From NCBI RefSeq assembly GCF_003860215.1, contig NZ_RQYH01000011.1:37223-101222 (forward strand): DNA of 64,000 nucleotides, read 5' to 3'. Positions within the stretch are counted from its first letter, which is position 1; every line of letters starts with the position of its first letter. The position numbers and the translations under genes are program-made. This stretch comes from Desulfovibrio sp. OH1186_COT-070. GTDB taxonomy: Bacteria; Desulfobacterota; Desulfovibrionia; Desulfovibrionales; Desulfovibrionaceae. Below the pieces are notes generated by a model that made no database searches, had not been told where the DNA came from, and was given only the letters and a program-made list of their open reading frames with translations. Positions 17,958 through 26,484 of the stretch are shown piece after piece.

Positions 17958-19697
17958 ATGAGCAAGTTGAATGTTGATCAAAAAAGCATCAATGAACTCT
18001 TGACCGCCAAGAATGCAAATTTTTTAATTCCTGATTATCAACGCCCATATGCATGGGGAGAAGAAGAGTGTCAAACTCTCTGGGATGACATTTTTACTTT
18101 TGCTTTTCCTGACAATGATATGGATGCATTCAACCAAAATGACGAATATTTTCTCGGATCCATTGTCACATATAGAAATTGCAAAAACCAATCGGAAGTC
18201 ATTGATGGTCAACAAAGACTGACGACAATGATGCTTCTTTTGCGCGCTTTTTATGACAAATTTGGAGCGATGCAAGATAATGCATCTCAAAAGATGAGAG
18301 AAAATATCTCCGCCTGCATTTGGATGACGAATGAGTTCAACGTGGCAGACAGGAAAAAATTGAAAATTGACTCAGAAGTAGCCACTGATGATGAAAAAGA
18401 AGAATTTTTGACTATCCTACATGCTGGATTACCGGATAACGCACGCAGTAGATATGCAAAAAATTATCGATTTTTTGAAGACAAGATTAAAAAATTCATC
18501 GCTGAATACGCATCATATTTGCCGTATCTGCCTGCGCGGATTCTCAATAACTGTATTCTCCTGCCCATCGAGGCAGATTCACAGGATACTGCATTACGAA
18601 TTTTCTCGACACTTAATGACCGCGGCCTCCCGCTTGCTGATGCCGATATTTTTAAAGCACAGTTTTACAAATTCTATGAGAAACAAGGGAAAAAAACTGC
18701 ATTCATTGAGATTTGGAAAGAATTATCCTCAGGTACCGAAGAAATTTTCCATCCAATCAATGGTACTCCAATGGATGAACTGTTTACAAAATATATGTAC
18801 TTCATCAGAGCGTCCGAAGGCAACAAATCTACGACAACTGAAGCCCTTCGCAAGTTCTACGAAACAGATAAATACCGCCGGTTGCTGAAAGATCGCACCA
18901 TATCTGATTTGAAGGAGCTTTTGAGCTTCTGGAAATCCGTTGCCCAACAGGATGACGACCGTTTTTCCTCAGATGTGCTCAAACGGTTATTCATATTAAA
19001 ATTTGCCCCGAACGGGATGTGGGAGTACTTCACATCTGTCTATTTTCTGTCTTATCGTGATACCGATGGCAATTTGGATGATGCCGAATTTGAAAAATTC
19101 CTTTCGAAGATTACGGCGTTTATCTTTGCCTATGCACTAACAAACCCTGGTGTAAATGCGTTGCGTACCCCAATTTATTCTGAAATGCTTAAAGTTTACA
19201 AAAAACAACCATGCGTTTTTGCGGAATTCAAATTTGATGAAGAACACTTCCGTGCAGCACTCGAAAATTACAAGTTCACAAACAATAGATCTGTTACTCG
19301 ATCAATGCTAACATGGTATGCTTTCAAATCTCCAGAACAGAAACTTCCAGCACCAGGAAGAGAGAGCTTTAATATTGAACATATCTATGCAAAGGGACGC
19401 TACAAGAAGGAAAATATTCTCACGGATCAGAATATCCTCGAAAAACTAGGCAACAAGATACTTCTTGAAAGATCTATCAATATCCGGGCATCTGACTATA
19501 AATTTAAAGACAAAAAAAGATATTATTGCGGATACACTGATGCCAACAAGAAAATCTACCATGGAAGCGATATTGCTGAGTATGGCATTCTTGTTAACAT
19601 GGAAGATTTTACTGAACATGACATTCGAGAACGAGACAAACAAATACACAATGAGTTTATAAAATACCTCAAGGATGAAGGGTTACTGAAAGGCTGA
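17958..19697 (+). CDS. DUF262/DUF1524 protein, GmrSD-like restriction endonuclease
   Basis: A 579-residue protein with the DUF262 motifs IPDYQRPYAWGEEE (about 24-37) and DGQQRLTTMMLLLR (about 83-96), a ParB/sulfiredoxin-like NTPase fold, and a C-terminal DUF1524 HNH-type nuclease segment around FNIEHIYAKGRY with LGNKILLE. In GmrSD enzymes these domains cut modified phage DNA. The gene is visibly AT-richer than everything around it (codons such as AAA, AAT, GAT dominate), which points to recent transfer. It starts 29 bp after the Ehr-like operon. Target specificity is unknown. Confidence 0.85.
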   Translation: MSKLNVDQKSINELLTAKNANFLIPDYQRPYAWGEEECQTLWDDIFTFAFPDNDMDAFNQNDEYFLGSIVTYRNCKNQSEVIDGQQRLTTMMLLLRAFYDKFGAMQDNASQKMRENISACIWMTNEFNVADRKKLKIDSEVATDDEKEEFLTILHAGLPDNARSRYAKNYRFFEDKIKKFIAEYASYLPYLPARILNNCILLPIEADSQDTALRIFSTLNDRGLPLADADIFKAQFYKFYEKQGKKTAFIEIWKELSSGTEEIFHPINGTPMDELFTKYMYFIRASEGNKSTTTEALRKFYETDKYRRLLKDRTISDLKELLSFWKSVAQQDDDRFSSDVLKRLFILKFAPNGMWEYFTSVYFLSYRDTDGNLDDAEFEKFLSKITAFIFAYALTNPGVNALRTPIYSEMLKVYKKQPCVFAEFKFDEEHFRAALENYKFTNNRSVTRSMLTWYAFKSPEQKLPAPGRESFNIEHIYAKGRYKKENILTDQNILEKLGNKILLERSINIRASDYKFKDKKRYYCGYTDANKKIYHGSDIAEYGILVNMEDFTEHDIRERDKQIHNEFIKYLKDEGLLKG

Positions 19698-19808
19698 CAA
19701 TAGGATCAGGCTAGGCTTGGGGAGAATCGCTGGTTAAAATCGAAGATGATAATGGCTGTCACAGGCAAATCAATATATGCAGGAACAGCTTCTCAGAGGC
19801 GAATCACA

Positions 19809-20774
19809 ATGACTGAATTTTCGGTTGACCCCGCAGTTTTGAGCCGTGCCCAAGGCTGCCTGCTTGGTCAGATCGCTGGAGACTCTCTTGGCAGTTTGGT
19901 CGAGTTTCAGTCGCCGGAGCGAATTCGTTGCAACTATCCGGCTGGTTTGCGGGATCTTGCCGATGGCGGAACCTGGAATACCATCGCTGGTCAACCGACG
20001 GATGACTCAGAAATGGCCTTACTGCTGGCGCGGATGTTGGCAAAACACGGTGTCTATGATCCCGATGCTGCGCTTCAGGCTTATCAATTCTGGCTTCAGT
20101 CTGCTCCTTTTGACTGCGGTATGACCATTTCCGCTGCTCTCCGAGGTAGCCCTAACCTAGACAGCCAAGCTAACGGCGCCATGATGCGGATTAGCCCACT
20201 TGGTATTTGGGGAGCCAACTACCCATTAGATAAAGTGGGCGAATGGGCCGGGCAAGACGCCGCCTTGACCCATCCTAACGTGGTGTGTCTACAAGCGAAT
20301 AGCCTTTTTGCCATGGCCATTGCTTATGCCGTCGCTTCTGGCTGTACCGCCAGCACCCTCTATCAGAGTATGAAACAGTGGGCTGCTGACTTGGCAGTTG
20401 ACACTGCGCTTATGCTTGTCGTTGATAGAGCTGCTGAAGACCCTCCGGCTGACTACGTCCGCCATCAGGGCTGGGTGTTAATAGCGCTTCACAATGCCCT
20501 CTGGCAACTGCTACATGCCCAAACTCTTGAAGCTGGCGTTGCTGATACCGTTATGCGGGGTGGAGACACTGATACCAATGGAGCCATCTGCGGGGCACTT
20601 TTAGGTGCCGTCTACGGCTTAAACGCTATCCCCGCCCAATGGACTAACCGGATCATGAACTGTCGCCCCAAGGCTGGACAGCCCGGTGTTCATCGTCCTC
20701 GCCCAGAATGTTTTTGGCCTGTGGATGCATTGGAGTTGGCTGAACAGTTAATCGCTGGCAAGAAATTTGAGTAG
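19809..20774 (+). CDS. ADP-ribosylglycohydrolase family protein
   Basis: A 321-residue DraG/ARH-type hydrolase, expected to remove ADP-ribose from proteins, nucleic acids or small molecules. Mg-binding motifs are present: GDSLGSLVEF near the start, PTDDSEMALLLARML, and GGDTDTNGAICGALLGA near the end. The frame is open to 19746, but the ATG at 19809 follows AGAGGCGAATCACA and sets the family's usual start. It follows the DUF262 gene by about 110 bp, same strand, with base composition between that gene and the host average. No ADP-ribosyltransferase partner is in the window. Confidence 0.88.
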   Translation: MTEFSVDPAVLSRAQGCLLGQIAGDSLGSLVEFQSPERIRCNYPAGLRDLADGGTWNTIAGQPTDDSEMALLLARMLAKHGVYDPDAALQAYQFWLQSAPFDCGMTISAALRGSPNLDSQANGAMMRISPLGIWGANYPLDKVGEWAGQDAALTHPNVVCLQANSLFAMAIAYAVASGCTASTLYQSMKQWAADLAVDTALMLVVDRAAEDPPADYVRHQGWVLIALHNALWQLLHAQTLEAGVADTVMRGGDTDTNGAICGALLGAVYGLNAIPAQWTNRIMNCRPKAGQPGVHRPRPECFWPVDALELAEQLIAGKKFE

Positions 20775-20921
20775 AGTGAAGTGGTAGAGGTTCCCTCCGG
20801 CTAGCTTGAAGCACCAGATTACCCTGTGAGCAGGCTACGCCGAGGTCGATTATGTGGATGACCACGGGACGGTGAGGTGTAGCAGGCACGATGCCGAGAT
20901 GGCAGGCATTCTCAGCCGCCA

Positions 20922-20963
20922 CAGGCAGGTGCAAATCCCCTGCGGAGGATTTGCGCCTGCCTG
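20922..20963. terminator. Stem-loop between ADP-ribosylglycohydrolase and flanking minus-strand gene
   Basis: Arms CAGGCAGGTGCAAATCC (20922-20938) and its near-complement (20947-20963, one G-T pair) flank an 8-nt loop. It sits between convergent genes, so it can serve either direction; only a short T-rich tail follows on the plus strand. Confidence 0.55.
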
Positions 20964-20999
20964 TTCTCCTTGATGGGGAGGTGCTTTGCGTTGGCCGGG

Positions 21000-21500
21000 C
21001 TAACCGCTGTAGTCGCCCCTGTTGAACTTGAACTTTTCCGTGGCAGTCAACACTTCAAGTTCGGTAAGCAGAGAGTCCAGTCCGGGATTCTGCCCACGGG
21101 CGGGGTCTTTGCCCAACGCGGAAACCTGACCGTCTATGCCCTGCAAAAGGGTATAGGCTTCACGCAGGCTCCCCTGGCCGCCTCCTCCCAGCGCCGCACG
21201 GTACGAATCCCACATGTCCAGTGTGCCTGATGCAAGAGCAAAAGCCGCCTGCATGGCTGAGGCATCGGCGTCGGCTGTCGCGGGCTGGGCTTTGCCCAGC
21301 AGCATCTGGCTGATCATGGAAGCCTGACCGGCCTGCACCGTTGGGACCGGAGTACCGGCCTGCGCGGGAGAAGACGCAAGCTCCATCTGCTGCGCCAGCG
21401 CCGCGCCGAAGCTCTTTTCCGGCGACGCAGAAGACCGGGAAACACCGGACGACTGCTCCTGCTGCCGCACAAGAGCTTCAATTTGTGCATTGATTTTCAT
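21000..21500 (-). CDS. Hypothetical protein, 166 residues
   Basis: Starts MKINAQIEALVRQQEQS and is rich in Ala, Gln and Ser in the first 90 residues, with a more structured helical second half ending in EKFKFNRGDYSG. There is no signal peptide, membrane segment or known motif. The frame is open to 21584, but GGAGGCAGT directly before the ATG at 21500 decides the start. The low-complexity head resembles flagellar or secreted accessory proteins, a weak impression only. It is divergent from the universal stress gene. Confidence 0.6.
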   Translation of the reverse strand: MKINAQIEALVRQQEQSSGVSRSSASPEKSFGAALAQQMELASSPAQAGTPVPTVQAGQASMISQMLLGKAQPATADADASAMQAAFALASGTLDMWDSYRAALGGGGQGSLREAYTLLQGIDGQVSALGKDPARGQNPGLDSLLTELEVLTATEKFKFNRGDYSG

Positions 21501-21653
21501 ACTGCCTCCAAATAGTGCCTTTTCCGCATTCACGCACCAGAGCATGCAAAATAACTGCCAAAAACCCCATCGGAAATTCTCCAATTTTTTCAGGGAGGCT
21601 CTGCTTCACTGCCCGGAAAAATTTTCCCCCTTGGGCGCACCCCAAGAAAATCC

Positions 21654-21682
21654 TTGTCTATCCGCCAAAGAATGTCTACTCT
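21654..21682 (+). promoter_or_regulatory. Possible sigma-70 promoter for the universal stress gene
   Basis: TTGTCT (21654-21659), 17-bp spacer, TACTCT (21677-21682), about 86 bp before the start codon. The match is moderate. Confidence 0.3.
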
Positions 21683-21768
21683 TTTTATGAGGGCAAAAAA
21701 CTTCCGCCCTGTTACCGACAGCACATTCCGGCCCCAAAACTGCTTTGCGAGAAACACAGGAGATTGTC

Positions 21769-22227
21769 ATGAAGGACATCAAGAAAATTCTTTGTGCGGT
21801 GGATCTTTCCGAACACAGCAAAGAGGTGGCGCAATACGCAGTATTGATGGCCAAGGGTCTCGGCGCGAGCATTGTTGTGGTGTATACAGCCCCCTCCCTG
21901 AGCCAGTATGTGGGTTTTCACGTGCCGCCCAATACCATTGAAAACTTTGTGGGCGAAATTGTCAGCGGGGCGGAAAAATCCATGGAATCTTTCATTGCCG
22001 AGCACTTTGCAGGGGTCGACGCAAAGGGTGTGGTGCTCATCGGTTATGCGGCAGAAGAAATCCTCAATCGCGCCAAAGAAGAAAATGTGGACATGATCGT
22101 CATGGGCACTCACGGCCGCAAAGGCCTTGACCGCATCCTGTTTGGCTCTGTTGCGGAAAAAATTGTCAAGAACGCCACCATCCCCGTGCTGACCGTACGC
22201 CCCGCAGGAGCGGACGCGGCCGCATAG
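21769..22227 (+). CDS. Universal stress protein, UspA family
   Basis: A 152-residue single-domain Usp. It begins MKDIKKILCAVDLSEHSKEV and carries the ATP-binding signature G-x2-G-x9-G-S in MGTHGRKGLDRILFGS, followed by VKNATIPVLTVRP. An ATP-binding type is therefore likely. ACAGGAGATTGTC precedes the ATG at 21769; the frame runs eight codons further upstream without a ribosome site. It is monocistronic and ends before a strong terminator. Confidence 0.93.
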   Translation: MKDIKKILCAVDLSEHSKEVAQYAVLMAKGLGASIVVVYTAPSLSQYVGFHVPPNTIENFVGEIVSGAEKSMESFIAEHFAGVDAKGVVLIGYAAEEILNRAKEENVDMIVMGTHGRKGLDRILFGSVAEKIVKNATIPVLTVRPAGADAAA

Positions 22228-22309
22228 CAGACTCCCGGGGCCGCGCCATCCACACGGAGCACAAGAAGCGCGGCGCGAACTCCGCGAAACGGGATTTGGC
22301 ATCAGCTTG

Positions 22310-22344
22310 GGAGTGGCTGCCCCACGGGCAGCCACTCCGTTTTT
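22310..22344 (+). terminator. Rho-independent terminator after the usp gene
   Basis: Stem GGAGTGGCTGCCC (22310-22322) with complement 22326-22338, loop CAC, followed by GTTTTTCC. Confidence 0.8.
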
Positions 22345-22490
22345 CCTCCCCTGCCCCGCCTTTGCCGCGCAAGCAAAGAAGCATCCCTTGGCGAGAGGCT
22401 GTTGTCATTCCGCACTGCTTCCGCTAAACGTATTTTCTTTTGCGCGGGCAAAAGTCGTTGCTTCCGCGCACAGCCTCACAGGGAGAAAGC

Positions 22491-23624
22491 ATGCTCAGCC
22501 TACGCCAGGAAATCACGGGCCTCAAAGCCTATTCTCCGGGCCTCTCCATCGCGGAAATCCAAAAAAAATACAGCCTGTCCCGGGTCATCAAAATGGCCAG
22601 CAACGAAAATCCCCTGGGCCTGCCCCCGCTGGCTCGGGAAGCTCTGATGCGGCATGCCGCAGAGGCTTTCCGCTATCCGCAGGGAGGAAATCCCCGTCTG
22701 GTTGAAGCCCTTGCCGCACGGCACGCGGTTGATCCGGCCACCCTTGCCGTAGGTAACGGTTCTGACGAAATCATCGACCTGCTCATCCGGATTTTGGCCG
22801 TTCCCGGCAAGCACAATCTGGTGTGTTTTTCCCCCTGCTTCAGCATCTATCCCATTCAGGGGCAGATTTGTGGCGTTGAGATACGCCGCCGCCCCTTGAA
22901 GCAAGACTTTCTTTTTGATTTTGACGCCCTGCTGGAGGCCGTGGATCAAAACACACGCCTTGTCTTTGTGACCACGCCTGACAATCCCTCCGGCCATTGC
23001 CCGCCACGCGCCGCGGTTCTCCGCTTGGCGCAGAGTCTGGCAGAGTGCGCTCCCGACTGCCTGCTGGTCGTTGACGAAGCCTACATGGACTTTGCCGGGG
23101 ACGAAAAAGAGCACTCCCTGCTGGCCGCTGGCATTTTGCCGAAAAATACCGCCAGCTTGCGCACATTTTCCAAATGCTTCGGCCTGGCGGGGCTGCGCGT
23201 GGGCTACGCCGTGCTGCCGCAAAAAATTGCAGACGGTTTCTGGCGCGCCCGGCTGCCTTTTTCCGTAAATATTCTGGCAGAGGAAGCCGCTCTGGCCGCA
23301 CTGCGCGATACGGAATTTCTCGCTGCAAGCCGGGAGGTCGTGCTCTCGGGCCGCGCGGTACTGCACGCGGGGCTTGAGGCTCTCGACTGCCGTGTCTGGC
23401 CCAGCGAAGCCAATTTTCTCATGTTCCGGATGCCGGAGGGCGCGCCCACCGCTGCCCACTGCTTTGAAGCATTGCTCAAGAGCGGCATCATCATCCGCCC
23501 GCTGACCAGCTACGGCCTGCCCGATCACCTGCGCGTGAGCGTGGGAGACCCTCAAGAAAACAAGGCATTTCTGGATGCCATGTCCCGCATATGTGCCGCC
23601 GCGCCTTCGGGGAGGCCCGCATGA
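22491..23624 (+). CDS. hisC: Histidinol-phosphate aminotransferase
   Basis: A 377-residue class I/II aminotransferase for the seventh step of histidine synthesis. Visible features are ASNENPLGLPP, the aspartate region VVDEAYMDF and the PLP lysine in FSKCFGLAGLRVGY. The ATG at 22491 follows CAGGGAGAAAGC; the upstream-open frame lacks a ribosome site. Its stop overlaps the cytidylate kinase start (ATGA). Other his genes are not in the window, so it is separated from the rest of the pathway. A role with other imidazole or aromatic amino-acceptors is possible but less likely. Confidence 0.9.
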   Translation: MLSLRQEITGLKAYSPGLSIAEIQKKYSLSRVIKMASNENPLGLPPLAREALMRHAAEAFRYPQGGNPRLVEALAARHAVDPATLAVGNGSDEIIDLLIRILAVPGKHNLVCFSPCFSIYPIQGQICGVEIRRRPLKQDFLFDFDALLEAVDQNTRLVFVTTPDNPSGHCPPRAAVLRLAQSLAECAPDCLLVVDEAYMDFAGDEKEHSLLAAGILPKNTASLRTFSKCFGLAGLRVGYAVLPQKIADGFWRARLPFSVNILAEEAALAALRDTEFLAASREVVLSGRAVLHAGLEALDCRVWPSEANFLMFRMPEGAPTAAHCFEALLKSGIIIRPLTSYGLPDHLRVSVGDPQENKAFLDAMSRICAAAPSGRPA

Positions 23625-24331
23625 GCCATTTTTTGCCTGTTGTCACCCTGGACGGCCCGGCAGGCGTGGGCAAGACCACCCTGGCCAGACGCATGGCCGA
23701 AAATCTTGATCTGCCGTACCTGGACTCCGGGGCCATGTTCCGCTGTCTGGCGCTCAAGCTGGGCCGGGACGCGGAAAATTTGCCCGAAGGCGAACTGCGC
23801 GCCCAGTGCGCCCAATGGACGTTCAACCTTGCGGGCAGGGGGCGAAAGTCCGTTTTGCTCTGCAATGGTCAGGCCGTGGGTGACGAGGTGCGCACAGAGC
23901 ATGTGGGCATGCTGGCAGCGCGCATCGCCACTGTGCCTGCGGTGCGGGAAATTCTGCGCGCGGTTCAGCGTGCCATCGGCGAAAAGTCTCCTCTGGTGGC
24001 AGAGGGGCGCGATATGGGCACAGTGGTGTTTCCCGAAGCGCGGTTCAAGTTCTTTCTGGATGCCCTGCCGGAAGTGCGCGCCGCGCGCCGCCTGCGCGAG
24101 CTGGAAGAACGGGGAGAAAACGCGGAACTGGCTGACCTCACGGAACAGATCCGCAAGCGAGACGCCCTGGACCGTAATCGCGCCGTGGCTCCCCTGCGCC
24201 CGGCGCGCGATGCCTGCGTGGTGGACACCTCCCGCCTGGATATTCAGGGAGTACTGGGGGTCATGCTCCACCACATCAGTTTGCACGGCGGCAGGCATGC
24301 CCTTGCCGCCGGGATGCCGTCCGCCCTGTAA
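23621..24331 (+). CDS. cmk: Cytidylate kinase
   Basis: A 236-residue (d)CMP kinase with P-loop GPAGVGKTT at residues about 12-20, the YLDSGAMFRCLAL nucleotide-binding segment, VAEGRDMGTVVFP and the lid around RLRELEERGE and IRKRDALDRNR. Together these fit CMP kinase rather than shikimate or adenylate kinase. The ATG at 23621 overlaps the hisC stop, with GGGGAGGC before it. The hisC-cmk coupling looks conserved in this lineage as far as I recall. Confidence 0.93.
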   Translation: MSHFLPVVTLDGPAGVGKTTLARRMAENLDLPYLDSGAMFRCLALKLGRDAENLPEGELRAQCAQWTFNLAGRGRKSVLLCNGQAVGDEVRTEHVGMLAARIATVPAVREILRAVQRAIGEKSPLVAEGRDMGTVVFPEARFKFFLDALPEVRAARRLRELEERGENAELADLTEQIRKRDALDRNRAVAPLRPARDACVVDTSRLDIQGVLGVMLHHISLHGGRHALAAGMPSAL

Positions 24332-24352
24332 CCGCGCGGGCGAACAGACGCC

Positions 24353-24979
24353 TCATCTGGTTCCGAAAATGCGGTCGCCGGCATCTCCCAAGCCCGGAAT
24401 GATGTAGCCCTGCTCGTTCAGGCAGTCGTCAACGGCGGCCGTGTATATGTCCACATCGGGGTGGGCCTTCTCCACTCTGGCAATGCCTTCGGGCGCACAG
24501 ACCAGAGTCAGGCTGCATATCTGACGGCAACCGTGCCTCTTCAGCAGGTCGATGGTGGCAACAAGAGAACCGCCTGTGGCCAGCATGGGATCAAGAATGA
24601 TGGCCAGCCTCTGCTCCATGTCACTGGCCAGCTTCACATAATATTCCACGGGCTCCAGGGTTTTTTCGTTGCGGTACAAGCCCACAACACTGATCTTGGC
24701 ACCGGGAATCATGCCGAGAACTCCGTCCATCAAACCCAGCCCCGCCCGCAAAATGGGAACCACCGTCACTTTTTTTCCCGAAATGGCTTCCGTGTCCACC
24801 CAGCCTGCCCAGCCCTGCACGCGCTGCTTTTCCGTGCGGATGTTCTTGGTCGCCTCATAAATCAACAGCATTGCGATTTCATTGGAAATCACACGAAACT
24901 CGCTGGTCGATGTGGACGCCATGCGCAAAATGCCCAGTTTATGGCGCACCAGAGGATGATCAACAACATGAACGGCCAT
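24353..24979 (-). CDS. upp: Uracil phosphoribosyltransferase
   Basis: A 208-residue enzyme forming UMP from uracil and PRPP. Diagnostic stretches are HPLVRHKLG at the N-terminus, [14 protein letters not shown] and the PRPP loop [10 protein letters not shown], then [17 protein letters not shown] at the C-terminus. GGGAGGGAAC precedes the ATG at 24979; the longer open frame has no ribosome site. It converges closely on cmk (21 bp between stops) and is divergent from the DUF362 gene across a long spacer. Confidence 0.95.
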   Translation of the reverse strand: MAVHVVDHPLVRHKLGILRMASTSTSEFRVISNEIAMLLIYEATKNIRTEKQRVQGWAGWVDTEAISGKKVTVVPILRAGLGLMDGVLGMIPGAKISVVGLYRNEKTLEPVEYYVKLASDMEQRLAIILDPMLATGGSLVATIDLLKRHGCRQICSLTLVCAPEGIARVEKAHPDVDIYTAAVDDCLNEQGYIIPGLGDAGDRIFGTR

Positions 24980-25318
24980 GTTCCCTCCCGGAATTTTCAT
25001 CCTGTTTGTCAAAGAATACAAAAAGTTATTCATACCCATACCGATTGTCAAGACATGGATCTGCACACATGTCGACACTACTGCTCCCGGCTACCGCAAT
25101 CGTTCGCCTTGCACGCGGCCAAGCCAACCTGCTCGCAATTTCCGGATCTGCGGGAATTGCCGCCCGCAGCCCTGTACGCTATCATGCCGCAAGGCGGCGA
25201 AACAGCAGGCCGCATGAGCCCGCGAATTCCGGCGGCCGTGCCGCCACCACGGCAGCGCAGGCTTGTTTTTGTCAGGCGTGTGCTCTTGGCACACGAAAAC
25301 ACGGCACTGGAGGTGCAT
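24980..25318. other. 339-bp divergent intergenic region (upp / DUF362)
   Basis: No gene is seen here. The first 100 bp upstream of upp are AT-rich and probably hold its promoter, though I find no clear -35/-10 pair. From about 25086 it carries copy B of a dispersed repeat, and after that GC-rich sequence leads to the DUF362 ribosome site (CTGGAGGTGCAT). Confidence 0.6.
25086..25190. repeat. Dispersed intergenic repeat, copy B
   Basis: Similar to 6609-6705. Common blocks in order are GGCTA(C/T), CAATCG(C/T)TCGC, GCGGCCAAGCCA, CTGCTCGCAATTT and, further on, a related GCCCG...CGCT(A/G)TCA stretch. A two-base gap separates the copies in the middle. It lies before a plus-strand gene, whereas copy A lies inside a minus-strand operon. 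Confidence 0.55.
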
Positions 25319-26410
25319 ATGCCAGCCACCGTATACTATGCGGATACGAACAGCCGCTCTCACGAAGACAGCAAGATCGCCAAGGTAGCGCGCCTTTGCG
25401 ATGCTGTTGGCCTGAAAAAAAAGATCAAAAAAAATGACCTCACCGCGGTCAAGCTCCACTTTGGAGAATACGGCAACGACACCTACCTGAACCCCGCGCT
25501 GGTGCGGCAGGTCATTGACAAAATCTGTGACGCCGGGGGCAAGCCCTTTCTCACGGATACGGCGACACTCTACTCAGGCAGCAGGCAGAACGCCGTGGAC
25601 CATCTGCACACGGCCTATCTGCACGGATTCGCCCCTTCCGTGGTACGTGCTCCCATCATTCTGGCCGACGGCCTGTACGGGGAAAATGACGAGGCCGTGC
25701 GCATCAACGGCAAGCATTTTGAAAAAGTATACATCGCAACGGAAATCCGCCGCGCTCCGGCCATGGTCGTGCTCTCGCACTTCAAGGGGCACGAAATGGC
25801 CGGTTTTGGCGGCGCCGTAAAAAATCTTGCCATGGGTGCGGCTTCCGTGCGCGGCAAAAGGGAGCAGCACGCAACCCGCGTTCAGATTGCCGAAAAAACC
25901 TGCATCGGCTGTGGAAAATGTGTCAGGGTCTGTCCGCAGAAGGCTCTGGGCATGCACGACAAAAAAAGCGTGCTTGATCCCGAACGCTGTATCGGCTGTT
26001 TTGAGTGCATCACGGTCTGCCCCGAAAAGGCCATTGGCATAGACTATGCCACGGAAATGGAGCCCTTTGTGGAGCGCATCGCGGAGTACGCGTACGGCGC
26101 TGTCAAGGGGAAAAAGAAAATCTGCTACCTCAACTTTGTTCTCAACGTCACGCCGGACTGTGACTGCGTGAGCTGGAGCGATCTGCCTCTGGTGCCGGAT
26201 GTGGGCATCCTTGCGTCTGCCGACCCCGTGGCGCTGGATCAGGCCTGCTTTGACCTTGTGGAACAGGCACCCCGCCTTGGCCGGAAAAAGGCGAAACCGG
26301 GGGTGGACACTTTCACCGCACGCTGGCCGGAAACCCGCGGAATTGTACAGTTGATCCATGCCGAAACCCTTGGTTTGGGCAGCCGGCAATACACGCTGAA
26401 AAAAATCTGA
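25319..26410 (+). CDS. DUF362 domain protein with two [4Fe-4S] ferredoxin motifs
   Basis: A 363-residue protein. Residues 1-185 and about 250-363 form the DUF362 fold (VKLHFGEYGNDTYLNP, VVLSHFKGHEMAGFGGAVKN). Between them are two ferredoxin motifs, CIGCGKCVRVCP and CIGCFECITVCP. Such proteins occur widely in strict anaerobes and are thought to handle electrons or act in Fe-S or radical chemistry, but no reaction is established. GGAGGTGCAT places the start at 25319. It is monocistronic and ends in a terminator. Confidence 0.88.
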   Translation: MPATVYYADTNSRSHEDSKIAKVARLCDAVGLKKKIKKNDLTAVKLHFGEYGNDTYLNPALVRQVIDKICDAGGKPFLTDTATLYSGSRQNAVDHLHTAYLHGFAPSVVRAPIILADGLYGENDEAVRINGKHFEKVYIATEIRRAPAMVVLSHFKGHEMAGFGGAVKNLAMGAASVRGKREQHATRVQIAEKTCIGCGKCVRVCPQKALGMHDKKSVLDPERCIGCFECITVCPEKAIGIDYATEMEPFVERIAEYAYGAVKGKKKICYLNFVLNVTPDCDCVSWSDLPLVPDVGILASADPVALDQACFDLVEQAPRLGRKKAKPGVDTFTARWPETRGIVQLIHAETLGLGSRQYTLKKI

Positions 26411-26415
26411 CACAA

Positions 26416-26446
26416 CGCCGCGTGCTCCTTACCGGAGCACGCGGCG
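26416..26446 (+). terminator. Hairpin after the DUF362 gene
   Basis: CGCCGCGTGCTCC (26416-26428) pairs perfectly with 26434-26446; loop TTACC. It lies between convergent genes. Confidence 0.7.
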
Positions 26447-26484
26447 CACACTTTGGATCCGCAAAAACGGTTGATCAGGCAGCC

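Noticed and set aside
24461..25318. An upstream extension of the DUF362 frame to 24461
   Set aside because: It runs antisense to upp and through the intergenic repeat; GGAGGTG before 25319 marks the start.
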